Assembly: GCF_002007215.1 (NCBI RefSeq)
Contig: NZ_MUHX01000010.1
Coordinates: 28,899 to 92,898 of the forward strand
DNA: 64,000 nucleotides
Direction of reading: 5' to 3'
Origin: Pyramidobacter sp. C12-8
GTDB taxonomy: Bacteria > Synergistota > Synergistia > Synergistales > Dethiosulfovibrionaceae
Shown here piece by piece: positions 51,395 through 60,555 of the stretch (positions within the stretch are counted from its first letter, which is position 1; the number at the start of each line of letters is the position of its first letter). The notes beneath the pieces are model-generated. The model saw only the letters and a program-made list of their open reading frames with translations. It searched no databases and was not told the origin of the DNA. The translations under genes were made by a program, and so were the position numbers.

Positions 51395-52534
51395 TTAAAA
51401 ATCAAATTGACGGAAAATGACTTTTCCGTTCAGGATGGTACACTGAGGAACGAGAATGCTGCGAAGCGTCAACGCGTCCTTTTCGCGGTCGACGATCTGC
51501 GTCTTGCAGGGCGTCAGCCGGAAGATCGCCACGTCGGCTGTGGCTCCGGCGCTTAAGGTGCCGAGATCGGGACGATTGATGACTTTCGCCGGCGCAACCG
51601 TGACGGCGCGAATGACATCAACCAGAGGAACGCCAAGCTCCAGATATTTGGACATGACTCGCGGCAAACCGAACACGCCTGACTGGAACAGACTGCCTTG
51701 GACGAGGTCCGTGCTGATCGTGTCGGGCAAGAAATTTTCGGCAAGCGCTTCTTTGATTACCACATAGAGATAATGCACGCGTGCATCGGCAGTATCGAAG
51801 AGCACGCCGCGTTTACGGGCGTCGTGGACCTCTTCGCAGATCTGCCCTCGTCCGTTCAGAATGGAGAAGCCGCGCCCCTGAAAGGCGTGAGAGTAAATAT
51901 CGCCCTTGCGGAACATGCCGATGAACTGCGGCACGGGAACGGGAGGATTGGTCGTATGTACGGAGATGCGCGTGCCAACTTTTTCGGCGGCGGCGATGGC
52001 GTTCTGCAGCGGTGCCAGGCCCAGTTCGCCGACCAGTTCCTTGCTGATACGCACCTTGATGCCGCAGAGCACGCCGGAATAGCGCTCGAAAAGTCTTTCG
52101 ATGTCAGGCAGCGCCGTGAACTCGGGATCGAGGTTCTCCGGATAACGACTTGTGATCAACCCTTGAGTGGAGATGTTCAGAGCGGCAAACACGTGAACAC
52201 GGCTTCTGGAAATGATGGAATCGTAAAAGGCCTGGAAATTTCCCGCGCCGGCGCTGCCCTGGTCAATGCCGGCCGTAACGCCCATAGGCAGCAGAGTCAC
52301 GTCGGGCAGGATGCCGTTCTCGGTGCCGCCGTAAAACATGTGCAGATGCGTGTCAATCAGACCGGGCGTGACGATGCAGCCCGACGCATCGATCGTCTGT
52401 GCCGCCGCAGGCTCTGCCCCAGGTTCGCAGATTCCAGCGGAGCGTCCGTCTTCAATAAGTACGCTGGCCGGCTTGTGCACTCCGCCGGCCGGGTCGACAA
52501 CGGTGCCGCCGCGAATGACGAGGCTTACTGGCAT
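51395..52534 (-). CDS. Amidohydrolase/deacetylase family metallohydrolase
   Basis: The 379-residue TIM-barrel hydrolase has the metal motif TPGLIDTHLHMFYGG near residue 60 (HxH), a further histidine in RISVHTTNP near 191, and the C-terminal beta-sandwich with LSAGATADVAIFRL. It resembles the EF_0837/AHA_3915 group, which deacetylates N-acyl amino acid-like compounds. The upstream frame to 52612 lacks a ribosome site; ATG 52532-52534 has AGGTGTGA in front. It is the first gene of a four-gene leftward operon and faces a divergent LysR gene. Confidence 0.88.
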   Translation of the reverse strand: MPVSLVIRGGTVVDPAGGVHKPASVLIEDGRSAGICEPGAEPAAAQTIDASGCIVTPGLIDTHLHMFYGGTENGILPDVTLLPMGVTAGIDQGSAGAGNFQAFYDSIISRSRVHVFAALNISTQGLITSRYPENLDPEFTALPDIERLFERYSGVLCGIKVRISKELVGELGLAPLQNAIAAAEKVGTRISVHTTNPPVPVPQFIGMFRKGDIYSHAFQGRGFSILNGRGQICEEVHDARKRGVLFDTADARVHYLYVVIKEALAENFLPDTISTDLVQGSLFQSGVFGLPRVMSKYLELGVPLVDVIRAVTVAPAKVINRPDLGTLSAGATADVAIFRLTPCKTQIVDREKDALTLRSILVPQCTILNGKVIFRQFDF

Positions 52535-52582
52535 GACCTTTATCACACCTCTCGATGGAGTATACAGACAATGTTTCCTGGC

Positions 52583-52661
52583 TGATGATTGCATCATACA
52601 TTCCCTTGCCATTCAAATCAAACAAATAAAAGAGAACGAACTGACAGCCTTTAGACTGTCA
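52583..52661. promoter_or_regulatory. Inverted repeats in the divergent promoter region
   Basis: Two inverted repeats lie between the amidohydrolase and LysR starts: TGATG-N4-CATCA (52583-52596) and TGACAG-N8-CTGTCA (52642-52661). Their location fits operator and activation sites of the LysR protein encoded alongside. Confidence 0.45.
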
Positions 52662-52727
52662 AAAATGTGATGCATAGAGTAGAATTCAATGGGAATACAG
52701 CACACGGTCCGAAAGGAGGTCGTCTTC

Positions 52728-53705
52728 ATGAGTCTGCGTGGACTGCGTTATTTTCTCGTGGCGGCGGAGACGGTGAATTTTCGCCGCGCGGCGGAAAAAC
52801 TTTTTATCACTCAGCAGACGTTGAGCGCTCATATCCAGAAACTGGAAAGTCGTTACGGCACGCCGCTTTTCGAGCGCAAGCCGCATCTGAGGCTCACTCC
52901 GGCGGGGCATTGCCTGAGGGAATACGCGCGCAAGGCGATCAAGCTGGAAGAACTTTTCCTTGCCGAACTGGCCGATGTCACCGACACAGTTACCGGCCGG
53001 CTTAACGTCGGCATCACCGGCTTCCGGGCGACGATTTTCATGCCTCGCATCTGGGAGATTTTTCACGCGCAGTTTTCCAATATCACGCCGTCGATGACCG
53101 AGGCGCCGACCGCACGGCTGGATGAGCTTTTGGACAAAGGGCAGCTTGACCTTTACATCGGCGTGGACGCGCCGGTGCGAAAAAACACGGAAGCGTGGAC
53201 ACTTTCGCAGGAAAAAGCGTGCTGCATCGCCAGCCGGGAGTTCGTCCGCAAGTTTTTTGACGAGGATTTGCTGCGGAAGGCGGAGCGCGGCCTCGAAATT
53301 TCCGACCTGATCCATCTGCCGCAGGTAGGGTTCTCCCGCGGCAACACGCTGCGCGAATCGCTGGACATCTACTATCAGGAGCGCGGTCTCCATCCTCGCG
53401 TTGTCTTCGAAACGTCGCGTCACGATCTGGCCCTGCGTTTCTGCGAACAAGGCTGCGGGATCGGATTCGTCTATCAGATGAGCCTTTACGATCTGCTGCA
53501 AAAAGATCGTGCCCGCACGGACCTGCGCGTGTTCGCGGTCAGGAACGATTTTCCGCCGAAGCACACGATGCTCGTTTATCGCTGCGAGAGCTATAAGCCT
53601 CGTTACATGACGGGCTTTGTCGAAGCGGCGCGAAAAGTGTTCAAAGAGTATTCCGATTCGATTGACGGGATCATTGCCGGCGCCATGGCTCAGGGCGAAA
53701 AATAG
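52728..53705 (+). CDS. LysR family transcriptional regulator
   Basis: The 325-residue regulator has the N-terminal helix-turn-helix LRGLRYFLVAAETVNFRRAA and recognition helix TQQTLSAHIQKLESRYG, then an effector domain. ATG 52728 follows AAAGGAGGT. It is divergent from the amidohydrolase/symporter/aldolase/dehydrogenase operon and probably activates it in response to a pathway metabolite. Confidence 0.92.
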   Translation: MSLRGLRYFLVAAETVNFRRAAEKLFITQQTLSAHIQKLESRYGTPLFERKPHLRLTPAGHCLREYARKAIKLEELFLAELADVTDTVTGRLNVGITGFRATIFMPRIWEIFHAQFSNITPSMTEAPTARLDELLDKGQLDLYIGVDAPVRKNTEAWTLSQEKACCIASREFVRKFFDEDLLRKAERGLEISDLIHLPQVGFSRGNTLRESLDIYYQERGLHPRVVFETSRHDLALRFCEQGCGIGFVYQMSLYDLLQKDRARTDLRVFAVRNDFPPKHTMLVYRCESYKPRYMTGFVEAARKVFKEYSDSIDGIIAGAMAQGEK

Positions 53706-53708
53706 AGA

Positions 53709-53754
53709 AAACGGTCCCGCACGTGCCAGTTTGTGCGGAACCGTTTGTTTTTTT
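53709..53754 (+). terminator. Terminator of the lysR gene, convergent with the aminotransferase
   Basis: A 14-bp stem with one mismatch (53709-53722 with 53733-53746) is followed by GTTTTTTT. Confidence 0.85.
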
Positions 53755-53762
53755 GCGGCGGT

Positions 53763-54974
53763 CTAGTTTTTGCGATAGCGGTCCATGACGGCCAGCAGGC
53801 GCTTCATGGCGGCGACGGCCTTGTCGTGGTCCTGCGAGAAGTTGATGCGGAACTGGTGCAGGAACTGGGGGCCGAACTCGGTGCCGGGGGTGACGATCAC
53901 GTCTGCCAGCTCGCGCACGATGCGGATGAAAGCGTGCAGGCTGACGTCGAGCTCGGGGATAGTCACGAAGAGATAGCTGCCGCCGTCGGTCGCCCGGGCG
54001 GAAACGCCTTTCGCCGCGGCAAGAACCTTCATGATGTCGTCGCGGATGCGCCGGTGTTCGGCGACGCGGGCGTCCATCCAGCCGGCCGGCTCGTCGAACC
54101 ACGTGAAGAACACGGCCTGGTTGTAGCCGGGGCAGCGCAGGGCCATGATGGCCTGAAGCTTTTCCATGCGTTCGATCACGTCGGCGCTGCCGAACGCGGC
54201 GCCGAGGCGGAAGCCGCTGAGCGACTCGGTCTTGGAGGGGCCGATGATGGTGATCAGGTTGCCGGGGACTTCCTTTTGAGCGGCCAGGTGGGTGTACTTT
54301 ACGCCCGGGTAGACCTGGCGGCTGTAAAGCTCGTCGACGATCAGCGCGGCGCCGTATTTTTTCGCCAGCGCGGCGATGGCGCGGATTTCCTCGCAGGAAT
54401 AGACGCAGCCCACGGGATTGTTGGGGTTGGAGAAAAGGAACAGCTTCGCGCCGTCCCGAAACGCTTTTTCCAGCGCGGCGAGGTCGAGGCCGGCCTTGCC
54501 GGAGACGTCCGCATAATCCATCCGCACGGGGACCAGCTCGCCGCCGAAGAACTCGACCATCTTGCGGTTGGCGAAGTAGTCGGGCTCGACGATGGCGACT
54601 TTGTCGCCGGGCATCACGTTTGCGCCCATGGCGAGGAACAGGGCGCCCTGCGTGCCGGGCGTGAGGATCAGATTCTGCGCCGGGTCGATCTTCGCGCCGT
54701 TGAAGGCCGAAAGCTTTTCCGCCACGTGTTCGAGCACGGTCTTGCGGCCGCGGTACGGCGTGTAAGCCTGAGCGCCGCCCTCGAAGAAACCGTGGGAGAA
54801 CACCTCGAAGCTGCCGGGCGTAGGCAGGTGGGCGTCGACGTCGCCGTGAGAGAAATCGACGCGCGGGCCTGCCAGCTTTTCGCCGCGCAGGTCGAGCCGT
54901 TCGGACTTCTGCAGGCTTTCCTGGCCGGGCGCGTTATCGATGCCGAGCATGGCAAACTTTTCAACGATATTCAT
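53763..54974 (-). CDS. Class I/II pyridoxal phosphate aminotransferase
   Basis: The 403-residue enzyme has the fold-type I pattern: TPYRGRKTVLEHVAEKL near residue 72, SNPNNPVGCVYS near 186, DELYSRQVYPG near 218, and the PLP lysine in GPSKTESLSGFRLGAAFG near 249. FRINFS near the C-terminus has the substrate carboxylate-binding Arg. The substrate specificity is unknown. It is monocistronic, with a LysR gene upstream in the same direction; it is not in the operon to its left. Confidence 0.92.
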   Translation of the reverse strand: MNIVEKFAMLGIDNAPGQESLQKSERLDLRGEKLAGPRVDFSHGDVDAHLPTPGSFEVFSHGFFEGGAQAYTPYRGRKTVLEHVAEKLSAFNGAKIDPAQNLILTPGTQGALFLAMGANVMPGDKVAIVEPDYFANRKMVEFFGGELVPVRMDYADVSGKAGLDLAALEKAFRDGAKLFLFSNPNNPVGCVYSCEEIRAIAALAKKYGAALIVDELYSRQVYPGVKYTHLAAQKEVPGNLITIIGPSKTESLSGFRLGAAFGSADVIERMEKLQAIMALRCPGYNQAVFFTWFDEPAGWMDARVAEHRRIRDDIMKVLAAAKGVSARATDGGSYLFVTIPELDVSLHAFIRIVRELADVIVTPGTEFGPQFLHQFRINFSQDHDKAVAAMKRLLAVMDRYRKN

Positions 54975-55106
54975 GAGGGATGCCGCCTTTCATCATAATG
55001 GGACAGGATGGTGGATCAATTTGAGTTCATTCTAAACCAGCGCGGCGGAAAAAATCCAATAGCCAGTCGCGCATGGGAGTGTGTTCGGAATGGAATAGCC
55101 TGATGT

Positions 55107-56066
55107 TTACCGGACTTCCGGGCAGCTCTTGAGATAGGCGACAAAGCTCTTCCGCCGTTCGCTGGCGAGGGCCCCGTCGTTGAAGATCACCCGGATCTGC
55201 CGCTGCGTGTCGGGATGGTCGAGGCGGTACAGGCAGAGATCCGGCGAAAAACCGGCGTAGCAGGGGATGGAGGCGCGGATGAACGCCACGCCAAGCCCCG
55301 CTTCGGCCAGACGGTACGCCGTGAGCAGCTGGTCCAGCTCCATCACGATCTGCGGCTCGAAGCCGGCATCGTGACAGATTTTCAGCCCGCGGGCGCGGAT
55401 ATCGTTGCCCGGCTTGAGGAACAGAAAGCGCTCGCCGGCGAAGGCCCCGATCGACACGCAGGGAGCGTCCTCGTTGACCAGACCGTCGCGGAGGTCGCTC
55501 TCGCCGAGGGCGAGATCCCGCAGCCGGGCGTTGATCGGAGTGGCGCGCGGCACCGCAAGGACGATGGACTCGTTTTTCAGGACAAAGGATTGCAGATCGG
55601 CGGGCATGTTTTCTTCGACTGTCAGGCCGAGGTCGAGCACGCCGGCGCGAAGCAGCTCGCGCAACTCGGCGTCGTTGGTCTCGATGAGCTTGGCGGAGAA
55701 ACCGGGATGTTCCATCTGAAACGACGCCACGAGCGGCGGCAGCACATAGGTGCAGAAGAACGACGGCGCGCCGATGACGAGATCAGCCTTCTTTTGACGG
55801 CGCAGGCTTTCGCAGTATTTCTCGAGCTCGTTCCGCACCTGTTCGAGGCGGCGGAAGTACTCGATGAAGCGCTGTCCTTCGGGCGTGATGCGGAGCGGCG
55901 AAGAGCCGCGGTCGAAGATGGCGGCGCCGAGATTTTTTTCCACCTTGCGCACGATCTTGCTGAGCGCCGGCTGGGAGATATAGTTTTTCTCCGCGGCGCG
56001 CGTGAAGCTCAACTCCTCGCCGACGGCGAGGATCATGGCGATTTCCCGAAACTCGACCGGCTCCAT
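55107..56066 (-). CDS. LysR family transcriptional regulator
   Basis: The 319-residue regulator has the N-terminal helix-turn-helix (FREIAMILAVGEELSFTRAA and SQPALSKIVRKVEKNLG) and an effector domain (RQKKADLVIGAPSFF onward). It lies upstream of and in the same direction as the aminotransferase gene, with a 132-base gap, and may control it. This is the third LysR protein in the window and differs from the other two. Confidence 0.92.
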   Translation of the reverse strand: MEPVEFREIAMILAVGEELSFTRAAEKNYISQPALSKIVRKVEKNLGAAIFDRGSSPLRITPEGQRFIEYFRRLEQVRNELEKYCESLRRQKKADLVIGAPSFFCTYVLPPLVASFQMEHPGFSAKLIETNDAELRELLRAGVLDLGLTVEENMPADLQSFVLKNESIVLAVPRATPINARLRDLALGESDLRDGLVNEDAPCVSIGAFAGERFLFLKPGNDIRARGLKICHDAGFEPQIVMELDQLLTAYRLAEAGLGVAFIRASIPCYAGFSPDLCLYRLDHPDTQRQIRVIFNDGALASERRKSFVAYLKSCPEVR

Positions 56067-56160
56067 TCTCCGAATCTCCTTCCCGTTTCGTGATCAGACT
56101 CAGTTTATCATGAAACGTCCGGCGCGGACGAAAAAGATTTCCGCGCGCCGCCGACGTGAA

Positions 56161-56231
56161 TTTACTTTCCAGTGAAACGGAGTACAATACAGAGACAGCG
56201 GCGCCATCCCGTCGGGGCGGCGCCGCTGTCT
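56161..56231 (+). promoter_or_regulatory. Promoter and 5' hairpin of the U32 peptidase gene
   Basis: TTTACT (56161-56166), a 17-base spacer and TACAAT (56184-56189) are followed at the expected transcription start by a perfect 13-bp hairpin (56193-56205 with 56219-56231) without a T-run. The hairpin may stabilise the message. Confidence 0.5.
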
Positions 56232-56300
56232 GCCAAAGCGCGGGCGGAAAACGTCGGCCGCCCGCGGAGAACGTCGTGAAGAGAACTCTGCGAGGAGATC

Positions 56301-58778
56301 ATGAAAAAATTCCTTGAACTGCTGGCGCCCGCCGGAACGTGGGAAGCCCTTGAAGCGGCGGTGAACGCCGGGGCCGACGCCGTGTATCTGGGCGGCAAGG
56401 CCTTCGGCGCGCGCGCTTACGCCGACAATTTCGACCGCGACGAGCTGAGCCGCGCCGTGCGTTTTGCGCATTTGCACGGCGCGCGCCTGTTTGTGACGGT
56501 GAACACGCTCGCGGACGATCGGGAGATGCGCGAGCTGGCGGATTACCTGGCTTTTCTGAGCAACGCCGGCGTGGACGCCATCATCGTGCAGGACCTCGGC
56601 GTTTTGCGTCTGGCCCGCCTCGTCGCGTCGGAACTGCCGCGGCACGCCAGCACCCAGATGACGATCACCAATTCGGCCGGAGCGCGCTTCGCCGCGGACT
56701 GCGGCATGGTCCGCGCCGTGCCGGCCCGCGAGCTTTCGCTCGCCGACCTCCGGGCCGCCGCGGCTGAAGGCGTTGAGATCGAAGCCTTCATCCACGGCGC
56801 GCTGTGCGTCTGTTACTCCGGCCAGTGTCTGATGAGCAGCCTGATCGGCGGCCGCAGCGGCAACCGCGGGCGCTGCGCCCAGCCCTGCCGCATGCCCTAC
56901 GCGCTCACTGACCGCGAAGGCAGAAATCTGCTGGGCGGCTCCGCCGGCGCGTATCTGCTCAGCCCGTGCGACCTGAACACGCTCGACGTGCTGCCGCAGA
57001 TGATCGAAGCGGGCGTCTGCTCCTTCAAAATCGAAGGGCGCATGAAGCGTCCCGAGTACGTGGCCGTGGTCGTCGACGCGTACCGCCGCGCCATCGACGG
57101 CTGCCTGGCCGGGAACTGCCGCGTGCCGGAACGCGACCGCGCCGCCGTCGAACAGATTTTCAACCGCGGCTTTACGACGGCGTACCTGACGGGACGACCG
57201 GGACGGAAGATGATCAGCGATTCCCGCCCCGACAACCGCGGCGTGTTCGTCGGCCGCGTCGAGTCGCTGCGGCGCGGCCGCGCCGCAATCAGGCTGGAGA
57301 AGGAACTGCGCTGCGGCGACGGACTCGAATTCGCGGGCAAGGGCGGAAGCGGCGCCGGTACGACCGTGGCTTCTCTGACCGTCGGCGGGCGCAAAGTCGA
57401 ATGCGCGCCGGCCGGCGCTCTGGCCGAGATCGACGTTCCGCCCGGCGTGCGCCGGAACGCGCCCGTGTTCCGCACGCTGGACAAAAAGCTGATGGAATAC
57501 GCCGCCACGTTCTACGGCGAAAAGAACAAACGGCGCGTGCCCGTGAACGTCAGAATTTCGGCGACCGTCGGTCGTCCGCTGGAAGTCGAATTCAGCGACG
57601 GCGAAGGGCACACGGGAACGGGGCGCACACGCTTCCTCGCCGAGGCGGCCCGCGCGCGGCCGCTTGACGAAACGTCGCTGCGCCGTCAGCTCGAACGCCT
57701 CGGCGCGACGGAATACGTTCTGAACGGACTGGAACTGGCGGTCGAGGGCGAACTGATGGTTCCCGCCGGCGAGATCAACGAAGCCCGCCGTCAGGCCTGC
57801 GAAGCGCTGGACCGGGCGCGGCTCGACGATTTTCTGCCGCCGCGCCGCCCCGTGGAGAAAACGGCGGCGCTGGCGCTGCTCGAACGCGAAAACGCCGATC
57901 TGAAAAAATTGGCCGCCGCGCGCCCCGCGGGAAAAACACGGCTTTCCGTGTGGACCGACCGACTCGACGGCGTGCGGGCGGCGCTCGACGGCGGCGCCGA
58001 CTGGGTGATCTTCGGCGGCGACCGTTACTTCAGCCACGACGCGAGCTTTGCCGACTGCGCCGCCGCGGTCGAACTGGTTCACGCCGCCGGCCGCCGCGCC
58101 GCGATCGGCACGCCGCGCATCGTCGCGGAACCGCAGCTGCGCCTCTTCAAAGACTTTCTCCGTCGGGCGCAGGAAAGCGGCGCCGACCAGCTCAACGTCC
58201 ACAACCTTGGCCTCTGGCAGCTGGCGCGCGAAATGGAGTTGAAAATCCCCCTGTGGGCCGACATGAGCCTGAACATTTACAACAGCCAGAGCCTGCTCTT
58301 CTGGCACGAACGGGGAGCCGCCGGCGCCACTCCGTCGATCGAGCTGAACATGACCCAGCTCCGCCGTCTGGCCGGCGTCAGCCCGCTGCCGCTGGAATGC
58401 CTCGTGCAGGGGCCGATCGAGATGATGGTGTCGGAGTACAACGTCGGCGACAGCTTCCTCGGCGGCAAGAGAAAAAGCGCTTCCGGCCATCGCGGGGAAG
58501 TCTATCTGCGCGACCGCACGCGCGCGGCGTTCCGTCTGGCGAGCGACCAGTTCGGCCGTATGCACGTGCTCAACTCGCAGGACCTCTGCGCCCTCGACCT
58601 CGCGCCGCGGCTTCGGGACTGCGGCGTCGCCCGCCTGCGCATCGACGCCCGGACCTATCGGCCCGACGAGATCCGCCGCCTGACCGATCTGTACCGCCAG
58701 GCCCTTTCCGGCGCGCTCAGGAACCCGCAAAACCTCCCCAACACCACCCGCGGCCACTACAGCCGCGGCGTGATGTGA
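56301..58778 (+). CDS. U32 family peptidase with DUF3656 region
   Basis: The 825-residue protein is a long member of peptidase family U32. The N-terminal barrel (LLAPAGTWEALEAAVNAGADAVYLGGKAFGAR from residue 7) is followed by the cysteine cluster with HGALCVCYSGQCLMSS near 169 and NRGRCAQPCRMPY near 192. A DUF3656-like middle region and a second U32-like domain follow to the C-terminus. Related proteins include RlhA, which hydroxylates 23S rRNA, so a tRNA/rRNA modification role is as likely as proteolysis. The cysteines suggest an iron-sulfur cluster. ATG 56301 follows AGGAG. Confidence 0.93.
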   Translation: MKKFLELLAPAGTWEALEAAVNAGADAVYLGGKAFGARAYADNFDRDELSRAVRFAHLHGARLFVTVNTLADDREMRELADYLAFLSNAGVDAIIVQDLGVLRLARLVASELPRHASTQMTITNSAGARFAADCGMVRAVPARELSLADLRAAAAEGVEIEAFIHGALCVCYSGQCLMSSLIGGRSGNRGRCAQPCRMPYALTDREGRNLLGGSAGAYLLSPCDLNTLDVLPQMIEAGVCSFKIEGRMKRPEYVAVVVDAYRRAIDGCLAGNCRVPERDRAAVEQIFNRGFTTAYLTGRPGRKMISDSRPDNRGVFVGRVESLRRGRAAIRLEKELRCGDGLEFAGKGGSGAGTTVASLTVGGRKVECAPAGALAEIDVPPGVRRNAPVFRTLDKKLMEYAATFYGEKNKRRVPVNVRISATVGRPLEVEFSDGEGHTGTGRTRFLAEAARARPLDETSLRRQLERLGATEYVLNGLELAVEGELMVPAGEINEARRQACEALDRARLDDFLPPRRPVEKTAALALLERENADLKKLAAARPAGKTRLSVWTDRLDGVRAALDGGADWVIFGGDRYFSHDASFADCAAAVELVHAAGRRAAIGTPRIVAEPQLRLFKDFLRRAQESGADQLNVHNLGLWQLAREMELKIPLWADMSLNIYNSQSLLFWHERGAAGATPSIELNMTQLRRLAGVSPLPLECLVQGPIEMMVSEYNVGDSFLGGKRKSASGHRGEVYLRDRTRAAFRLASDQFGRMHVLNSQDLCALDLAPRLRDCGVARLRIDARTYRPDEIRRLTDLYRQALSGALRNPQNLPNTTRGHYSRGVM

Positions 58779-58795
58779 AGATGACAAAAAACGAA

Positions 58796-58833
58796 AGGAC
58801 CGTCCGACACAAGCCGAACGGTCCTGTATTTTC
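58796..58833 (+). terminator. Terminator after the U32 gene
   Basis: AGGACCGT (58796-58803) pairs with ACGGTCCT (58818-58825), followed by GTATTTTC. It ends just before the 3' end of the tRNA-Leu remnant on the other strand. Confidence 0.65.
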
Positions 58834-58836
58834 AAT

Positions 58837-58923
58837 TGGTGCCTAAGGAGGGACTCGAACCCTCACGTGGTTGCCCACGGGGGATTTTGAGTCCCCTGCG
58901 TCTACCGATTCCGCCACTGCAAG
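58837..58923 (-). tRNA. tRNA-Leu (anticodon CAA), 5' acceptor strand replaced: probable att junction remnant
   Basis: Read on the minus strand, positions 8 to CCA are a perfect tRNA-Leu: D-arm, anticodon stem GGGGA/TCCCC with loop CTCAAAA, long variable arm GTGG/CCAC, T-arm GAGGG/CCCTC, and 3' acceptor strand CTTAGGC-ACCA. The 5' acceptor strand should be GCCTAAG, but the sequence has CTTGCAG (58917-58923), which cannot pair beyond the last two positions. The break is exactly where the integrase-bearing element begins. It is therefore most likely the leftover 3' part of the tRNA at one attachment junction; the intact gene should lie at the other end of the element. Confidence 0.8.
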
Positions 58924-59007
58924 GGTTTACGCCGATAAAAGGCGTCCAGTGCCGGGGGATTTTCTTTGGGGCATTGTTCCATGGCGTAAAAAAAGGAAGC
59001 GCTTTTC

Positions 59008-59958
59008 ATGCCGGAGAACACGGTTCATCTTGTATTTTCTCGGAAGACGGCGGTTCAGGACAGTATCACGGATTTCATCATCCTCAAGCAGGCATCGGGA
59101 AGCGCCTGCGCGACTCTTGAAGATTATCAATGGACGCTGAATCACTTCTTTAGCCACTACCCGCAGGCATGGTCAGGCCCGTCGGTCATGCGTGAGGCTT
59201 TCCTTTCGTGGATCAACAAGCCCATTGCCCCGGCGACGTACAATCAGAGATTGGTCTACGTCCGCGCCTTCTGGCGCTGGTGTGTCGAAGAGGGGATACA
59301 GCCGCCGGACCCCGATCCGTTCAGGGGCCTGAAACGCCGCAAAGACCCCGGGCATTTTCGCGACATCGACGCCGCGAAGGTGAAAGAGCTGCTGACGCTT
59401 CCAGACCGTTCCACATGGGCGGGGCTGCGCGATTACGCCCTGATCCTCTTCACGCTCGACACGGCCACGCGCCCCGGCGAAGCGCTTCAACTCTTGCCGG
59501 AGCATTTCAACATCTTTTCCCTCGCGGTCACGATTCCGCACAAGACGGCCAAGACCCGCGAGGAAAGGATCGTCCCGTTCTCGCCGACCACCGCGGCAGC
59601 CCTGCGCCAGCTGCTCAGAGCGAGGCCGCCGGAATGGGGAAGCGATACGCCGGTTTTCTGCAATGAAAGCGGGCAAAGACTGAGCGTCGATTCATGGAGA
59701 CAGCGTCTCAAGAAATACTGCTTAAACGACGGCGCCGCGTTCAAGCCCTACGACCTGAGACACGCCGCCTGCACGCTCCACCTCAGAGCTGGCATGAGCG
59801 GCGAAGTCCTTCAGCGTCTCATGGGGCATCATGGGCCGCAGATGACTCAGCGCTACATCCACCTGACCACCGACGACCTCAGAAAAGAGCAAGCGCTCAC
59901 TTCGCCCGCCGAACTGTTGGTTCCCGCGAGGAAAAGAGCGCCCAGGAAGATTAAATGA
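59008..59958 (+). CDS. Tyrosine recombinase / integrase
   Basis: The 316-residue protein has an N-terminal SAM-like DNA-binding domain (about residues 15-110) and a catalytic domain. Active-site residues are Arg155 (TATRPGEAL), Lys in IPHKTAKTREER, Arg251 (PYDLRHA), His in LMGHHGP, and nucleophile Tyr283 (QRYIHL). The usual His of the HxxR motif is Tyr248 here. ATG 59008 is preceded by AAGGAAG. It lies next to the disrupted tRNA-Leu and is the likely enzyme that inserted the element. Confidence 0.95.
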   Translation: MPENTVHLVFSRKTAVQDSITDFIILKQASGSACATLEDYQWTLNHFFSHYPQAWSGPSVMREAFLSWINKPIAPATYNQRLVYVRAFWRWCVEEGIQPPDPDPFRGLKRRKDPGHFRDIDAAKVKELLTLPDRSTWAGLRDYALILFTLDTATRPGEALQLLPEHFNIFSLAVTIPHKTAKTREERIVPFSPTTAAALRQLLRARPPEWGSDTPVFCNESGQRLSVDSWRQRLKKYCLNDGAAFKPYDLRHAACTLHLRAGMSGEVLQRLMGHHGPQMTQRYIHLTTDDLRKEQALTSPAELLVPARKRAPRKIK

Positions 59959-60075
59959 ACCGCCCAGCCCTTCACAGCCGCCCGCTGTGGGGACTTCTTT
60001 ATTGATTATATCACCTCAATCAAGTTACGGGCCTTGTGGCACGTCCGTGAAGGTTGTCTTCGGCTGTTCCTCTGC

Positions 60076-60375
60076 TCATGCCGAAGGCTTGATATCAAGC
60101 TCACCGTTGAGGTAGCTTCTTGCCACGCTGGAATATAAAAGCTTAAGGGCCGCTTCGTCTATCTCTTTATCTTCCGGCGTCCTATTCGCCCCAAAGCGCC
60201 CCGTGAACCTGTCGGCGTCAGACGGCGCAATTGCAGCTTCGGGATCTAAGGGCATCAAGCGAGGGTTTCGGAAACACTGTGGAGCAAGGCTCCAAGCACA
60301 GGAAGACCCATCGGGGAAAAGCATCTCCAGCGAACACCATGAACGCTCTTCCAATTTCACGCCGTGAATCATCAT
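60076..60375 (-). CDS. Hypothetical protein, 99 residues
   Basis: I do not recognise this protein. The start at 60373-60375 is chosen because AAAGGAG lies 8 bases upstream on the minus strand; a second ATG follows directly. The product is soluble and acidic, with WCSLEMLFPDGSSCAWSLAP near residue 13 and a C-terminal segment with ALKLLYSSVARSYLNGELDI. It is the only leftward gene between the integrase and the Xre-Fic pair. Confidence 0.6.
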   Translation of the reverse strand: MMIHGVKLEERSWCSLEMLFPDGSSCAWSLAPQCFRNPRLMPLDPEAAIAPSDADRFTGRFGANRTPEDKEIDEAALKLLYSSVARSYLNGELDIKPSA

Positions 60376-60555
60376 AGGACATTCTCCTTTCACACTCTCC
60401 CAAAGAGAAAGCCGCCGTGTTACAATACAAGCGGCCTTCTTTTCAGGCCCTCGCCCTTGCTGCTGTCCTAACAGTTCCAAGGGCCTTTTTAATGCGCTGT
60501 GCAGAATCGACGTGCTTCAATCCATCACCTCTCTTATCAGCCGTTTTTCTGCTTA

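Noticed and set aside
56100..58835. Minus-strand frame of 911 codons
   Set aside because: It is antisense to the U32 peptidase gene, which has clear family motifs; no start signal is present.
58837..58923. Functional tRNA-Leu(CAA)
   Set aside because: The acceptor stem cannot form, with five of seven positions unpaired or only wobble, so the transcript would not mature normally.
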